From Dehalococcoidia bacterium (GTDB lineage Bacteria > Chloroflexota > Dehalococcoidia > Lucifugimonadales > UBA3495), in assembly GCA_022827095.1 (NCBI GenBank), contig JAJDTP010000005.1, positions 496,001-560,000 on the forward strand: a stretch of 64,000 nucleotides of DNA, read 5' to 3'. This document shows positions 35,233 to 44,351 of the stretch, piece by piece (positions within the stretch are counted from its first letter, which is position 1; each line of letters begins with the position of its first letter). Position numbers and translations under genes: made by a program. Below the pieces are notes generated by a model that made no database searches, was not told the origin of the DNA, and was given only the letters and a program-made list of their open reading frames with translations.

Positions 35233-36258
35233 CTATTGAGAGTTTGACCGCTCCGGCGGTTCGGGTTCCGCGCTCTCGTCGCCTTCGCCTTCCATCGCCG
35301 GCTGAGGCATAGGCGGGTTCGGGTTGGCTTCCATCTCCCGTTGGTACCACATGAACATCACGATGCCAGCGGAGAGGATGCTCATCATGTCGCCGGGGAC
35401 CCAGAGTATGAGCCCGCCCAGACGTTGGTCGGACAGATGAGAGAAGCCCTCCCACGGGCGCGGGAGTTCCTGGTATGCCGAGTAAATCAGACCTTCCTGG
35501 AACGTGATACCGGCTCCCAGCAGCGTGTTTGGCAGGACGATGAGGCCGAGGTAGAGCACGCGCAGACCGTAGTGGAGCCTCGAACGGTGCGGCTTGGGGT
35601 CGATCACGATCCACCAGAACAGGAACCCGCTGGTCAGCATGGTTCCGTGCATCAGCTCGTGGACCCAGTCGTTGTGCACCGCGAGGTCGTGCGGGCCCGG
35701 CGCCTGCCAGATGAAGAGCAGAGCGAGGAACGTAACGGTGGTGAACACCGGGTTGGTGGCCTTGCCGTAGGCCCAGCGGGCCAGAGGGGAACGCACGAGC
35801 GGGCGGATGATGTTCTTGCGGGCCCAGGTTGGCATCCCGCGCAGCATGGGCGTCAGCGGCGCGCCGAGCAGGATCAGCAAGGGGCCGACCATGCGAACCA
35901 TCAGGTGCTGCACCTGGTGGATTGAAAAATAATGCTCTGCCAGGGGCTCAATCGGGGATTGCAGCGCAGCGAACAGCACCAGAATTCCCGCGAAAAAGCA
36001 CGCCTTCTGCCACCCGTTGACGCGATGGGTTGGGTTGGGCCAGTTGTTGAGCCCGTTGACATAAAGGTAGACCGCGCCGAGCAGAAACAGGCTGGGTATT
36101 GGATTGGTAATGAAACCCCAAGCCGTCGCCGGGGTCTGCCCGGGTGGGATGCCCTGGTGAGCGGAGGCGATACCCGCGCTCAGCGCCGCGCCGGCCACTG
36201 CTGCGGCAACGGCGCCCGATACCCAGAGACACCAACGGGGGTTGAAAGTGGCGATCAT
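35233..36258 (-). CDS. ctaG: Cytochrome c oxidase assembly factor CtaG (caa3 type)
   Basis: The 341-residue membrane protein has about eight helices. The first (WVSGAVAAAVAGAALSAG) is followed by a loop with GIPPGQTPATAWG. HYFSIHQVQHLMVRMVGPLL and the motif HDLAVHNDWVHELMH carry the conserved histidines of the caa3-type CtaG family, which delivers copper to cytochrome c oxidase subunits. The tail is polar and acidic. Its ATG overlaps the stop of the upstream gene (ATGA), so the pair is translationally coupled, consistent with an assembly role for both. No oxidase subunits are in the window. Confidence 0.93.
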   Translation of the reverse strand: MIATFNPRWCLWVSGAVAAAVAGAALSAGIASAHQGIPPGQTPATAWGFITNPIPSLFLLGAVYLYVNGLNNWPNPTHRVNGWQKACFFAGILVLFAALQSPIEPLAEHYFSIHQVQHLMVRMVGPLLILLGAPLTPMLRGMPTWARKNIIRPLVRSPLARWAYGKATNPVFTTVTFLALLFIWQAPGPHDLAVHNDWVHELMHGTMLTSGFLFWWIVIDPKPHRSRLHYGLRVLYLGLIVLPNTLLGAGITFQEGLIYSAYQELPRPWEGFSHLSDQRLGGLILWVPGDMMSILSAGIVMFMWYQREMEANPNPPMPQPAMEGEGDESAEPEPPERSNSQ

Positions 36259-36827
36259 TGCGGCGCGTCTCCACGAGCGACGGCGCGGGCTTTCTGGTTC
36301 TGGCGAATCCGCCAGGTGAGGTAGCCGGCGCCGGCAATCAGGACGATCGCCACGGCGATGAACACGAAGCCCGCCGCCGAGTCGCTTGTCGGTATCGGAA
36401 CATCAAACACGAACCCGTCTGCGCCGTAGGAGCCCCCGGTGGGCGGTTCGATCAAGATGGTCGTCTCCCACCTGCCGGGGTCAAACTGCAGGGTGGCGGT
36501 GTAGAGCCCGGGAACGTTGGGGCTCAGGGCGATGTTTTCTCCGGCTTCGTCGCTTTCGCTCCAGGTGGTGAGCACTGACACCGTCAGATCATCCGCGGGC
36601 GCCCCCGTCGAGGTCTCGCTAATACGGATGAAGAACTGCACCGACTGAAGCGACGGCAGGGTTTGGGCGTCGACCACCACGGTGTAGGGCCCGGTATTCG
36701 TCTCGACTCGCCGGGAGTCCTGTCCCACTATGTCCTGTCCCTGCGCTACGGGCGTTAGCGCCCACCATACCGTGACGAAAAAGGCCAGGGGCCAAACCGG
36801 AGATTTCAAGCGACGAGCTGAAGTCAT
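36255..36827 (-). CDS. Secreted/anchored FixH- or YtkA-like protein, 190 aa
   Basis: The 190-residue protein has an N-terminal signal (PVWPLAFFVTVWWALTPVAQG), an Ig-like beta domain (residues about 35-135: GPYTVVVDAQTLPSLQ, FFIRISETSTGAPADDLTV, GLYTATLQFDPGRWETTIL) and a C-terminal membrane helix (FVFIAVAIVLIAGAGYL). The beta domain resembles YtkA/FixH-type domains found next to copper and oxidase assembly genes. Its stop overlaps the ctaG start, which supports a part in oxidase assembly. The family match is by pattern, not a computed hit. Confidence 0.75.
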   Translation of the reverse strand: MTSARRLKSPVWPLAFFVTVWWALTPVAQGQDIVGQDSRRVETNTGPYTVVVDAQTLPSLQSVQFFIRISETSTGAPADDLTVSVLTTWSESDEAGENIALSPNVPGLYTATLQFDPGRWETTILIEPPTGGSYGADGFVFDVPIPTSDSAAGFVFIAVAIVLIAGAGYLTWRIRQNQKARAVARGDAPQ

Positions 36828-36898
36828 AGGTCACCAATGATTAGAGGAGCGAACCTGCGTCCGCTCCTCCATTTTACGCTACTTGCCGTCGGGCTTCG

Positions 36899-37558
36899 TT
36901 ACGGCTGGAAAGTCTTGCGCCAGATTCCTGGGGATCCAGCAGCGTGGGTCATGACGTCACGCATGCGGCCGTTGTCGGGGTGGGCCTCCCGCTGCTCCAG
37001 CCACGCCGCGGTCGACGATACCTCGGGGTTTTCGAACTCGTAGACCGTGGCGTAAGCCGGCTCGCCGCGCACCGACTTCCAACGGCGACCGCGGATGCAG
37101 CCCGGCACCTTCTCATAGTTGGGGACGTAAACGGTGGAGTACCAGTTGTTCCACTCGGCGTCGCTGGCCTCCGGCACATCCATGCGCCCGATTTGCAACG
37201 CCGGGGACATGTCCGCATTCGCTAGCTCGTCACTCAAATCTGTGGGGTGGATCAGCTGGTAGACGTTGTTGATGACGTTGGTCGCGACCGCGCGCGGGCC
37301 GACGCGCTGGCCCCAGGGGGTGGGTGGCCGGTTTTTGAACGCATCGGTGTTGATCACGTCGGCGGAATCCAGCTCGTACATCGCCAGGTGCTTGGGGCCA
37401 CTGCTGGTGGCCTCGTACCGGGCGGCGTTGAGAACGCCGGGCACGGAAAGTAGCTCCTGCAGGTGCTCGGTGTTGTACCACTGGTTGAATTCTTCCTCGA
37501 CATCGGCGGGAACTTCGCACCAGACCATCATCAGGCCGGTGCCGCGCTTCTTGGGCAT
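36899..37558 (-). CDS. Two-repeat dimeric alpha/beta-barrel (EthD/DUF4286-like) protein
   Basis: A 219-residue paralogue of the protein at 18099-18755. The first half reads ADVEEEFNQWYNTEHLQEL and GVLNAARYEATSSGPKHLA; the second half reads SDAEWNNWYSTVYVPNYEK. The frame is open to 38167, but GGAGG before ATG 37558 and the paralogue's N-terminus (start of the first strand) set the start. The EH residues of the first repeat are kept; in the second repeat the matching position is a VY pair, so only one half may hold a functional site. Function unknown. Confidence 0.74.
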   Translation of the reverse strand: MPKKRGTGLMMVWCEVPADVEEEFNQWYNTEHLQELLSVPGVLNAARYEATSSGPKHLAMYELDSADVINTDAFKNRPPTPWGQRVGPRAVATNVINNVYQLIHPTDLSDELANADMSPALQIGRMDVPEASDAEWNNWYSTVYVPNYEKVPGCIRGRRWKSVRGEPAYATVYEFENPEVSSTAAWLEQREAHPDNGRMRDVMTHAAGSPGIWRKTFQP

Positions 37559-37804
37559 CGTGGGCCTCCTTCTGTTCGGATTAGTGGGTTCGTCTCGCAC
37601 GCCCAAGTCTAACATAGGGATCGTTGATGGTCTGTATGTGCGCACGGTATCGGACGAACTCGTCTCCCGATGGCGAACGCGCAATCCCTCGCCGCGATAC
37701 GCAGTCACCGAAGGCCCGACATCGCGAAAGTTTCGCGTCCCAGCGGAGCACCCTCCGGCCTGTGATAACATTGCGACCACCACTATCGTTTGCTCCGTAT
37801 AGCC

Positions 37805-39010
37805 ATGACCTATCCCCTGCTCTCCGGCCTGCGCGTCCTGGAAATCGGCTCCATGATCTCTGCGCCGTACTGCGGCAAGCTGCTTGCTGATGCCGGCGCC
37901 AGCGTGGTCAAAGTCGAACCACCGGGAGCGGGCGAGGAAGCCCGGCGATACGGGCCGTGGCCTGACGATGTTCCCCACCCAGAGCGCAGCGGGTTGTACC
38001 TGTACCTCAACTCCAACAAGGCGGGGATCACCGCCAATCTGGAGACACCCACGGGCCGCTCCATTATGCGTCGGTTGGCGGCGAAGTCGGACGCGGTGGT
38101 GCACAACGTGCCCCCGGCCGACATGGAACGCCTGGGGCTGGACTATGACGCGCTCTCCGCCGAACATCCTGGACTGGTCATGGCTAGTATCAGTCCCTGG
38201 GGCTTGTCCGGCCCGTGGCGGGACTACAAGGCCTACGATATCAACCTGGCCGCCGCCGGAGGAATTTGCGAGGGACTGGGCGAGGCTGACCGGGAACCGC
38301 TCACCTTCGGCACGCCGGAAGTCGGCTACTTCGCCGGCATGGCCGCCGCTTCGTCAATCGTCATGGCGCTGTTGGGCCGAGATACGCACGGCGGTCAGCA
38401 CATCGACATCGCGGAAGCGGAGACGATGGCCGGGCTCTACAACGGCCCGGAAGCTCTGATGGCGGTTTACGAATGGCGCGTCACCCGGCGTACGGGGCAC
38501 CACGCTCTGGACTTCCCGTATCCCAACTGCATTCTGCGCTGCAAGGACGGCCATATCTTCGTGGGGTCACCGGAGGGACGGCAGTGGCGACGCCTGCTGG
38601 AGATCATGGGCAACCCGGAATGGTCGCAGGAACAGAGGTTCCGCAACCGCACCGCGATGAACAACCTGTACGCTGACGAGGTGGATGGTTACGTAGAGGC
38701 GTGGCTGGCCGACTATACCAAGGCCGAATTGTTGGAGATCGCCCTGGAGAACCGAATTCCGCTTGCGCCGGTGCGCACCTACGAGGAAGTGCGTTCCGAT
38801 CCATCGCTTGAGGATTTGTTCGTAGTGATAGAACGCGATGACACCGGGCCGGTGGCCTACCCGGGGGCGCCCTACCGGCTGCCCGAAGCTGAAGCATCCG
38901 CGCCGAAGCCGGCGCCAACTTTGGGCCAGCACAATCGGGCCGTGCTCTGTGATGAATTGGGCTACACTGGCGCAGATCTGGTGAAGCTGTACCAGATCGG
39001 GATCATCTGA
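37805..39010 (+). CDS. Family III CoA-transferase (CaiB/BaiF)
   Basis: The 401-residue enzyme begins LLSGLRVLEIGSMISAPYCG with AGASVVKVEPPGAGEEARR, the N-terminal Rossmann block of the family. Later come SDAVVHNVPPADMERLGLDY, the catalytic-loop region, and GGQHIDIAEAETMAGLY. The C-terminal end is ALCDELGYTGADLVKLYQIG-like. An in-frame TTG at 37790 is possible, but the ATG at 37805 starts directly at the conserved domain. It is the second of three paralogues in the window. Acyl substrate unknown. Confidence 0.93.
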   Translation: MTYPLLSGLRVLEIGSMISAPYCGKLLADAGASVVKVEPPGAGEEARRYGPWPDDVPHPERSGLYLYLNSNKAGITANLETPTGRSIMRRLAAKSDAVVHNVPPADMERLGLDYDALSAEHPGLVMASISPWGLSGPWRDYKAYDINLAAAGGICEGLGEADREPLTFGTPEVGYFAGMAAASSIVMALLGRDTHGGQHIDIAEAETMAGLYNGPEALMAVYEWRVTRRTGHHALDFPYPNCILRCKDGHIFVGSPEGRQWRRLLEIMGNPEWSQEQRFRNRTAMNNLYADEVDGYVEAWLADYTKAELLEIALENRIPLAPVRTYEEVRSDPSLEDLFVVIERDDTGPVAYPGAPYRLPEAEASAPKPAPTLGQHNRAVLCDELGYTGADLVKLYQIGII

Positions 39011-39073
39011 CCGCCAACGCCGACCTGGCGTCCGGCCCATTCAGCGATCGCCGCTTTCTGTCATCCATCCGCC

Positions 39074-39376
39074 ATGCTGATCCGGATCGCGATAGCTTGT
39101 GTGGTAGCGTTCGTAGGCAGCTGCCTGATTGCCCGGCAACTGGCGATCAGGAAAAACCACCGTCCCGAGGTCATCATTATCGCCGGTATCATAGTGGGCG
39201 CGATCTGCTTCGGACTGCTCTGGACACTGAGCCTGGTCTACGGCGGCGGGTATACCAAGATTGCGGCGGCGGCGCTGCTGGCGGCAATGCCGGCCCTGGC
39301 TGCCTGGATCGTTCCGCCACGAGAGATGGCCAGGACCCGCGGCGACAGGGACATGAATGACAACCACCGAGAATGA
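39074..39376 (+). CDS. Small membrane protein, 100 aa
   Basis: The 100-residue protein has three likely membrane helices (about residues 3-22, 33-53 and 63-80) and a short basic-acidic tail. No known family is evident. Its stop lies 20 bases inside the start region of the next CoA-transferase gene, which indicates coupled expression. It may be a small membrane partner or a spurious but well-preserved frame; the hydrophobic pattern favours a real gene. Confidence 0.55.
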   Translation: MLIRIAIACVVAFVGSCLIARQLAIRKNHRPEVIIIAGIIVGAICFGLLWTLSLVYGGGYTKIAAAALLAAMPALAAWIVPPREMARTRGDRDMNDNHRE

Positions 39377-40598
39377 CATGCGAACCAATCCTGGCGTGCT
39401 GAGTGGCTATCGGGTCCTGGACTTCGGGTGGGTGCTGGCCGGCGCGCTTCCAGGCATGGTCCTGGCGGACATGGGCGCGGAGGTGATCAAGGTCGAGACC
39501 CGGCAACGCCTGGACTACATGCGGATGGGGCGACCCATCGTTGGTGATCAGCCGGATCCGGAGCAGAACCCGATGTTTCACAACGTGAACCGGGGCAAGC
39601 TCAGTGTCACCCTGAACATAGCCGAGCCCGAGGCCGTGGAGTTGGCCAAGGGCCTGGCATCGCGATGCGACGTGGTGATCGAAAACTTCTCTCCCGGCGT
39701 GATGGATCGATTGGGCCTGGGTTACGAGGCGTTGCGGGGCGTCAAGCCGGACATCATAATGGCCTCGATCTCGTCCACGGGGCAGGAGGGGCCGCTGCGA
39801 GATCTGCGCGCTTACGCTCCGTCCATCGGGTCGCTGTCCGGTCTGGATAGCACCATGGGCTACGAAGGCGGTGGCCCCCTGGGTCTGAAGCATGCTTTCG
39901 GCGACATCTGTGGGGCCCTGCACGCGGTGTTCGCGATCTCGTCCGCGCTGTTTCACCGGAACCGAACCGGGCAGGGTCAGTACATCGACGTGTCCATGCT
40001 ACGGGCAACTGTGGTCACCCAGGGCGTGGGCCTGATGGAACAGGCATTGACCGGGCGTTCGCTCCAACCCCGTGGCAACCATGATCCGACGATGGCCCCT
40101 TACGGCAACTACCCGTGCGCCGGAGAGGACAAATGGGTGTCCATCGCCGTCAAGTCGGAGGAGGAGTGGGAGTCGCTGGTCCGGGCCATGGCCTCGCCGG
40201 CCTGGGCTGCGGACGACCGGTTCACCAGCCAGTTCCGCCGCCAGCGCCATCGCCGCGAACTGGACGCGCTCCTGTCACGATGGACGGCACAAAAGGATGC
40301 CGAGGCCGTCACCGAGCTTTTGCAATCACACGGGGTCGCGGCGGCTCCGGTGTTGGGAGCTGAGGAACGTCTCTTTCACCCGCACTTCATGGAACGCGGA
40401 CTGTACAGTGACACGGAGCACCCGGCGCTGGGCGCAGAGCCGGTGTTCAACTTGATGTGGAACCTGAGCAAATCGCCGTCGCGGGTGCGCCGACACGCTC
40501 CGCTGTTGGGAGAACACAACCGGGAAGTTTTGTGCGGGCATCTGGGGCTGAGCGAAGAGAGGTTGGCCGAGTTGGAGGAACGGCGGGTGGTATATTAG
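39357..40598 (+). CDS. Family III CoA-transferase (CaiB/BaiF)
   Basis: The 413-residue third paralogue has GYRVLDFGWVLAGALPGMVL with MGAEVIKVETRQRLDYM, CDVVIENFSPGVMDRLGLGY (catalytic region), SISSTGQEGPLRD and GQYIDVSMLRATVVTQG. The C-terminus is EVLCGHLGLSEERLAELEE. Two starts are possible, ATG 39357 and ATG 39378; the latter begins closer to the conserved domain. Its first codons overlap the small membrane-protein gene. The acyl-CoA hydratase gene follows after 32 bases, so the two probably act on the same acyl-CoA. Confidence 0.93.
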   Translation: MTTTENDMRTNPGVLSGYRVLDFGWVLAGALPGMVLADMGAEVIKVETRQRLDYMRMGRPIVGDQPDPEQNPMFHNVNRGKLSVTLNIAEPEAVELAKGLASRCDVVIENFSPGVMDRLGLGYEALRGVKPDIIMASISSTGQEGPLRDLRAYAPSIGSLSGLDSTMGYEGGGPLGLKHAFGDICGALHAVFAISSALFHRNRTGQGQYIDVSMLRATVVTQGVGLMEQALTGRSLQPRGNHDPTMAPYGNYPCAGEDKWVSIAVKSEEEWESLVRAMASPAWAADDRFTSQFRRQRHRRELDALLSRWTAQKDAEAVTELLQSHGVAAAPVLGAEERLFHPHFMERGLYSDTEHPALGAEPVFNLMWNLSKSPSRVRRHAPLLGEHNREVLCGHLGLSEERLAELEERRVVY

Positions 40599-40630
40599 CC
40601 TGGCACAGTGCGAACGACGAGGAACCAGCC

Positions 40631-41866
40631 ATGACCCAGGAACAGTCCCAGCAACAAGTTGTCGAAACCCTTCCCGAAGTGGAGGGCGGCATTTCCGACG
40701 ATGCCCTGGCCGCTGCGCGGGCCATGATCGGCGTGCGGATGCGCACCGAGCAGTACGTGCGCCAGGCCACGCCGGATACGATGCTCAACTTCGTAAATGG
40801 GATCGGCGACGCCAACCCGCTGTTTCGGGACCAGGAATACGCTGCTTATTCCAAGTACGGCAGCATTGTCGGCCATCCGTGCGCTCCCTACATGCGCCAT
40901 TGGTCGGGCCGCACCCGCTGGGGTTTGCCGGGGGTTCATGGCTTTTTCGCCGGGAACGACTGGGAGTTTTTCCGCGTGCTGCGTCCCGGAGATGCGGTGA
41001 ACTGCGTCGAGCGCGTCCTGGACGTGCAGGAAAAACAAAGCGCCTACTCCGGGCGGCTGGTCATCCAGTATGTCGAGACCACCTACTCAAACCAGCGGGA
41101 CGAAGTTGTAGCCCGGGTGGTCGGCTGGTGCACGCGGCACCAGCGGCGCGCCTCCCGCGAGCGGGGCAAGTACGCCGACGTGCCCAAGCGCCATGAATAC
41201 ACCGAGGAAGAACTGACGCAGATCGACGAGCAGGTGCTCAACGAAACGGCGCGTGGCGGGCAGCCTCGCTATTGGGAGGACACCGAAATCGGCGAAGAGC
41301 TACCGACGGTGGTGCGTGGGCCGCTATCGTTGCAGGACGTGAGCGCTTTCCTGGTCGGCACGGGCCGATCCAGCGCTCACGGTGTGCTGCTCCGGGAGGC
41401 CATGCGCCATCCCAACCATTTCTTCAGGAACCCCGAGTCCGGCGGTGGCCTGGAGTACACGGGCATCGGACACCTGCGCGATTCAGTTGCAGAGGCGGTG
41501 GGAGTGCCCGGCGCCTACGATTACGGGCCACAGCGCGTGTCCTGGCTGGGAACCCTGATGACGAATTGGATGGGCGACGACGCCTTCCTCAAACGGCTCC
41601 GGGTAGAGACGCGGCGGTTCAACGTCTACGGCGACACGCAGTTCTGCAAAGGACGCGTCGCCCGCAAGTACATCCACCAGGGCAACGCGCTGGTGGACGT
41701 GGACATCTGGGCGGAAAATCAGCGCGGCGAGGTCACCGCCCCCGGTACAGCCACCGTGCTGTTGCCTTCCCGCAACCCCAGGAACCCCTGGTTCACCGAC
41801 GGCAGCCAACTGTCGCTCCGGGACGTCACCCTGCCGGAAGGGGCACCACCCATCCTGCCCGTGTGA
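40631..41866 (+). CDS. Acyl dehydratase with FAS1-like dehydratase N-terminal domain (MaoC superfamily)
   Basis: The 411-residue protein has an N-terminal hot-dog domain (residues about 45-190: FVNGIGDANPLFRDQEYAAY, with the D-x-N and H-rich active-site-like region, then GNDWEFFRVLRPGDAVNCVE) and a C-terminal second hot-dog domain (residues about 230-400, including FNVYGDTQFCKGRVARKYI). Such enzymes hydrate enoyl-CoAs. The frame is open to 40457, but GAGGA before ATG 40631 decides the start. It directly follows a CoA-transferase and is probably part of the same unit. Confidence 0.85.
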   Translation: MTQEQSQQQVVETLPEVEGGISDDALAAARAMIGVRMRTEQYVRQATPDTMLNFVNGIGDANPLFRDQEYAAYSKYGSIVGHPCAPYMRHWSGRTRWGLPGVHGFFAGNDWEFFRVLRPGDAVNCVERVLDVQEKQSAYSGRLVIQYVETTYSNQRDEVVARVVGWCTRHQRRASRERGKYADVPKRHEYTEEELTQIDEQVLNETARGGQPRYWEDTEIGEELPTVVRGPLSLQDVSAFLVGTGRSSAHGVLLREAMRHPNHFFRNPESGGGLEYTGIGHLRDSVAEAVGVPGAYDYGPQRVSWLGTLMTNWMGDDAFLKRLRVETRRFNVYGDTQFCKGRVARKYIHQGNALVDVDIWAENQRGEVTAPGTATVLLPSRNPRNPWFTDGSQLSLRDVTLPEGAPPILPV

Positions 41867-41871
41867 GGGCT

Positions 41872-41955
41872 CTTCAGTAAGCGAATATCTCGTCTACGGA
41901 ACAGGCGAAACCCGGCAGGACCGGTTCGCAGGTCAGCGTGTCGCCGGGGCCAAAT
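41872..41955. repeat. Direct repeat copy A at the 3' ends of the two Uma2 genes
   Basis: About 84 bases at 41872-41955 match 42462-42545 with three visible mismatches. The repeat covers the last 28 codons and a few bases after the stop, whereas the upstream coding parts are much less alike. Recent gene conversion or a late tandem duplication restricted to the end would explain it. Confidence 0.8.
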
Positions 41956-42428
41956 CGTTTCACGGTGCCGTCATCGTGGTGCGCGTATACCTCTTGCGGG
42001 ACGGGATAGACGACCATAACCAGACGGACGCCGGCATCGAGCCACAGCCGTATCTTGCGGTCCACCTGAGGTTGGCGGTCATTGGGCGAGAAAACTTCCA
42101 TGACTAGGTCGGGAATAACTTGTGCATAGCCTCGGGACTGCGGCCGGGTTGGCATGCGCTCGTAGGAGATAAAAGCGTAATCGGGCGCCAGGACGGTGTC
42201 CGGAGCGACCTCAATCCAGAACCCGGTTTCCGCCATGCGGCCTCGACCGAGGCCATGCTGGTGGATGAAAGAACTCATTCGCCAGGACGCCTCGTTCCCG
42301 ACGAAACCGTGGTCATCTCCGGCCGGCGGCATTTCGACAAGCTCCCCTCTAATAAGCTCGCGTCGCATGCCGTCGTCTGGGATCGCCAGCAGATCGTCGG
42401 CCGTCAGCAGTTTTTTGGCGGTGGTCAT
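41874..42428 (-). CDS. Uma2/DUF820 family endonuclease-like protein
   Basis: The 184-residue protein has the Uma2 restriction-endonuclease-like fold. Key elements are the start KKLLTADDLLAIPDDGMR with ELIRGELVEM, the PDYAFIS strand-turn with the active-site Asp, and LVMEVFSPND, where E is the usual catalytic residue. The Lys in VDRKIRLWLDAGV completes a PD-(D/E)XK-type site. Uma2 genes are often carried in many copies with unclear roles. The paralogue at 42464-43018 has the same length and a nearly identical C-terminus. Confidence 0.88.
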   Translation of the reverse strand: MTTAKKLLTADDLLAIPDDGMRRELIRGELVEMPPAGDDHGFVGNEASWRMSSFIHQHGLGRGRMAETGFWIEVAPDTVLAPDYAFISYERMPTRPQSRGYAQVIPDLVMEVFSPNDRQPQVDRKIRLWLDAGVRLVMVVYPVPQEVYAHHDDGTVKRFGPGDTLTCEPVLPGFACSVDEIFAY

Positions 42429-42461
42429 AGCGTGCCACTCCCATTCAAAATACCCGGTGAC

Positions 42462-42545
42462 CTTCAGTAAGCGAATATCTCGTCTACGGAACAGGCGAAA
42501 CCGGGCAGGACCGGTTCGCAGGTCAGGGTATCGCCGGGGCCAAAT
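42462..42545. repeat. Direct repeat copy B at the 3' ends of the two Uma2 genes
   Basis: This is the second copy of the roughly 84-base repeat; see 41872-41955. The offset between copies is 590 bases. Confidence 0.8.
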
Positions 42546-43018
42546 CTCTGCACCGTGCCGTCGTCATGGTGAGCAATTACCTCGCGGGTATCGACAAATG
42601 CCACCAGCGCCAACCTCACGCCGGCATCCAGCCACATCTGTGCCTTGGAGTCCACCATCGGCTGTCGATATTCGCCGGCTACCACTTCCACCACGAGGTC
42701 AGGGATGATCTCCGCGTAACCGCTGGCGGAGCGTGCACCTACCATTCTTTCCGTTGATGTGAAAGCATAGTCGGGAGCTCGCACCGTATCAGGATCGCGT
42801 CCGATGTAAACGCCGGTTTCGGCGGCGTAAGTTGCTCCCAGATTGCCCGCTTCAACGAAATTGCCAATGCGCCGGCCGATGCGGTCGGTAACTCCGCCGT
42901 GCGGAGCGCTGGCTGCCGCCATGGTGATCAATTCCCCCCGGATCAATTCGTAGCGCTTGCCGTCATCGGGCAAGGCAAGCAGTTCGGCCGCGGTTAACAG
43001 TTTTTTGGCGGTGGTCAT
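42464..43018 (-). CDS. Uma2/DUF820 family endonuclease-like protein
   Basis: A 184-residue paralogue of its downstream neighbour. It has KRYELIRGELITM, RAPDYAFTS and LVVEVVAGEYRQP, with the catalytic Asp/Glu and Lys of PD-(D/E)XK-like Uma2 proteins (the Lys is in VDSKAQMWLDAGV). GGAGG lies 9 bases before ATG 43018, and the equal length of the paralogue supports this start over an in-frame ATG at 43138. The C-terminal last 40 or so residues are nearly the same as the paralogue's, down to the DNA level. Confidence 0.88.
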   Translation of the reverse strand: MTTAKKLLTAAELLALPDDGKRYELIRGELITMAAASAPHGGVTDRIGRRIGNFVEAGNLGATYAAETGVYIGRDPDTVRAPDYAFTSTERMVGARSASGYAEIIPDLVVEVVAGEYRQPMVDSKAQMWLDAGVRLALVAFVDTREVIAHHDDGTVQRFGPGDTLTCEPVLPGFACSVDEIFAY

Positions 43019-43091
43019 GGCCGGTGCCTCCGGTGCGGGCATGGACATGGGTTGTACCGTGCCCCACAGTGTATCGAATCCGCGGCCTTGG

Positions 43092-44312
43092 TTAGTGGAC
43101 AAGTCGCACAAACCGCCGCCGCCCCGCCCGCACCACATCTCCAGCGTTCAGGTTGGGTTCGTCGCCCATGGATGCGGCCGTCCTATGGCCGTCAGCCCGG
43201 ATCAGTTCTACGGCTCCCTGAGTGAGAAGCCGGCGTGCTTCTCCATTGCTGCTGACCAGGCCGGTTTGCACCAGCAACCGGTGGATCGGCAACCCGGACA
43301 CTTCGGCCAAGGCCACCTCCGGTATGTCGTTCGGAAGATCCCGCCGCTGTACCACTTGCTCGAAATGGTATTGGGCAGAGTCGGCGGCGTCGCCGTCGTG
43401 GAACGTGGTGGTTATCCGGTGGGCCAAACCCTTCTTGAAATCCATGGGGTTGGCAGTCTCGGATTCCATCGCGTGCGTCATCTCGGCGATGTCGGCGTCT
43501 GGTACGTCGGTCAGGTACTCGTAGTAGGACGAGATCAGCTCGTCGGGCAGGGACATCAGCTTGCCGTACATTTCCTCGGGCGGCTCTTCCAGGGCTACGT
43601 AGTTGCCGAGGCTCTTGCTCATCTTCTGCACGCCGTCGGTTCCCACCAGGATGGGCATCATGAAACACTGCTGCGGGGTTTGTCCCATCATCCCCTGCAG
43701 TTCTCGGCCCACGAGCAGGTTGAACATCTGGTCCGTGCCGCCGAATTCCACGTCCGACTCGATGACCACAGAGTCGTACGCCTGCATCAGCGGGTACAAC
43801 ATCTCAGTAATGGCGATGGGCTGGTTCTGCGAGTAGCGGTTGGCGAAATCCTCGCGGTGCAGGAATTGATTGATGGTGAACCGGCTAGTGAGTTCAATGA
43901 CGTTGCCCAGGGTGAATTCGCCGAACCACTGGCTCTGCCATTCCACCTGGGTGCGGTCACGGTCCACGACTTTAAAGAATTGGCGCATGTACGATTCGGC
44001 GTTCTCCAGCACCTCGGCATGAGTGAGCATGGTGCGCGTTGCCGAACGGCCTGATGGATCGCCGATCTGGGCGGTCCAATCGCCCACGATCAGAATGACC
44101 TGATGCCCGAGATCCTGAAGCTGCCGGAGCTTACGGAGCCCGACGACGTGACCCAGGTGGATGTCCGGCCGGCTGGGGTCGAATCCCATCTTCAGGCGCA
44201 GCGGTGTGCCCCGCTGCAGCATGTCGGTGAACTCTTCTTCGGAGATAATCCGACTCACGCCCCGCCGCGTGATGGTGGAAAGGTTTTCGGGGATCTGGAC
44301 TTGGCTGGTCAA
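43092..44312 (-). CDS. tyrS: Tyrosyl-tRNA synthetase
   Basis: The 406-residue class I synthetase attaches tyrosine to its tRNA. The HIGH-type motif is RPDIHLGHVVGLRKL, followed by DWTAQIGDPSGRSATR (tyrosine pocket), and the KMSKS loop is present (VQKMSKSLGNYV). A C-terminal S4-like RNA-binding domain is seen in LPIHRLLVQTGLVSSNGEARR. The overall form is the TyrZ-type (TyrRS 2) subclass. It lies 39 bases before the end of ribF on the same strand. Confidence 0.96.
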   Translation of the reverse strand: MTSQVQIPENLSTITRRGVSRIISEEEFTDMLQRGTPLRLKMGFDPSRPDIHLGHVVGLRKLRQLQDLGHQVILIVGDWTAQIGDPSGRSATRTMLTHAEVLENAESYMRQFFKVVDRDRTQVEWQSQWFGEFTLGNVIELTSRFTINQFLHREDFANRYSQNQPIAITEMLYPLMQAYDSVVIESDVEFGGTDQMFNLLVGRELQGMMGQTPQQCFMMPILVGTDGVQKMSKSLGNYVALEEPPEEMYGKLMSLPDELISSYYEYLTDVPDADIAEMTHAMESETANPMDFKKGLAHRITTTFHDGDAADSAQYHFEQVVQRRDLPNDIPEVALAEVSGLPIHRLLVQTGLVSSNGEARRLLTQGAVELIRADGHRTAASMGDEPNLNAGDVVRAGRRRFVRLVH

Positions 44313-44351
44313 CGCTCACCTCGCCTCTGTTGGTCAACTCTGACCGGCGGA

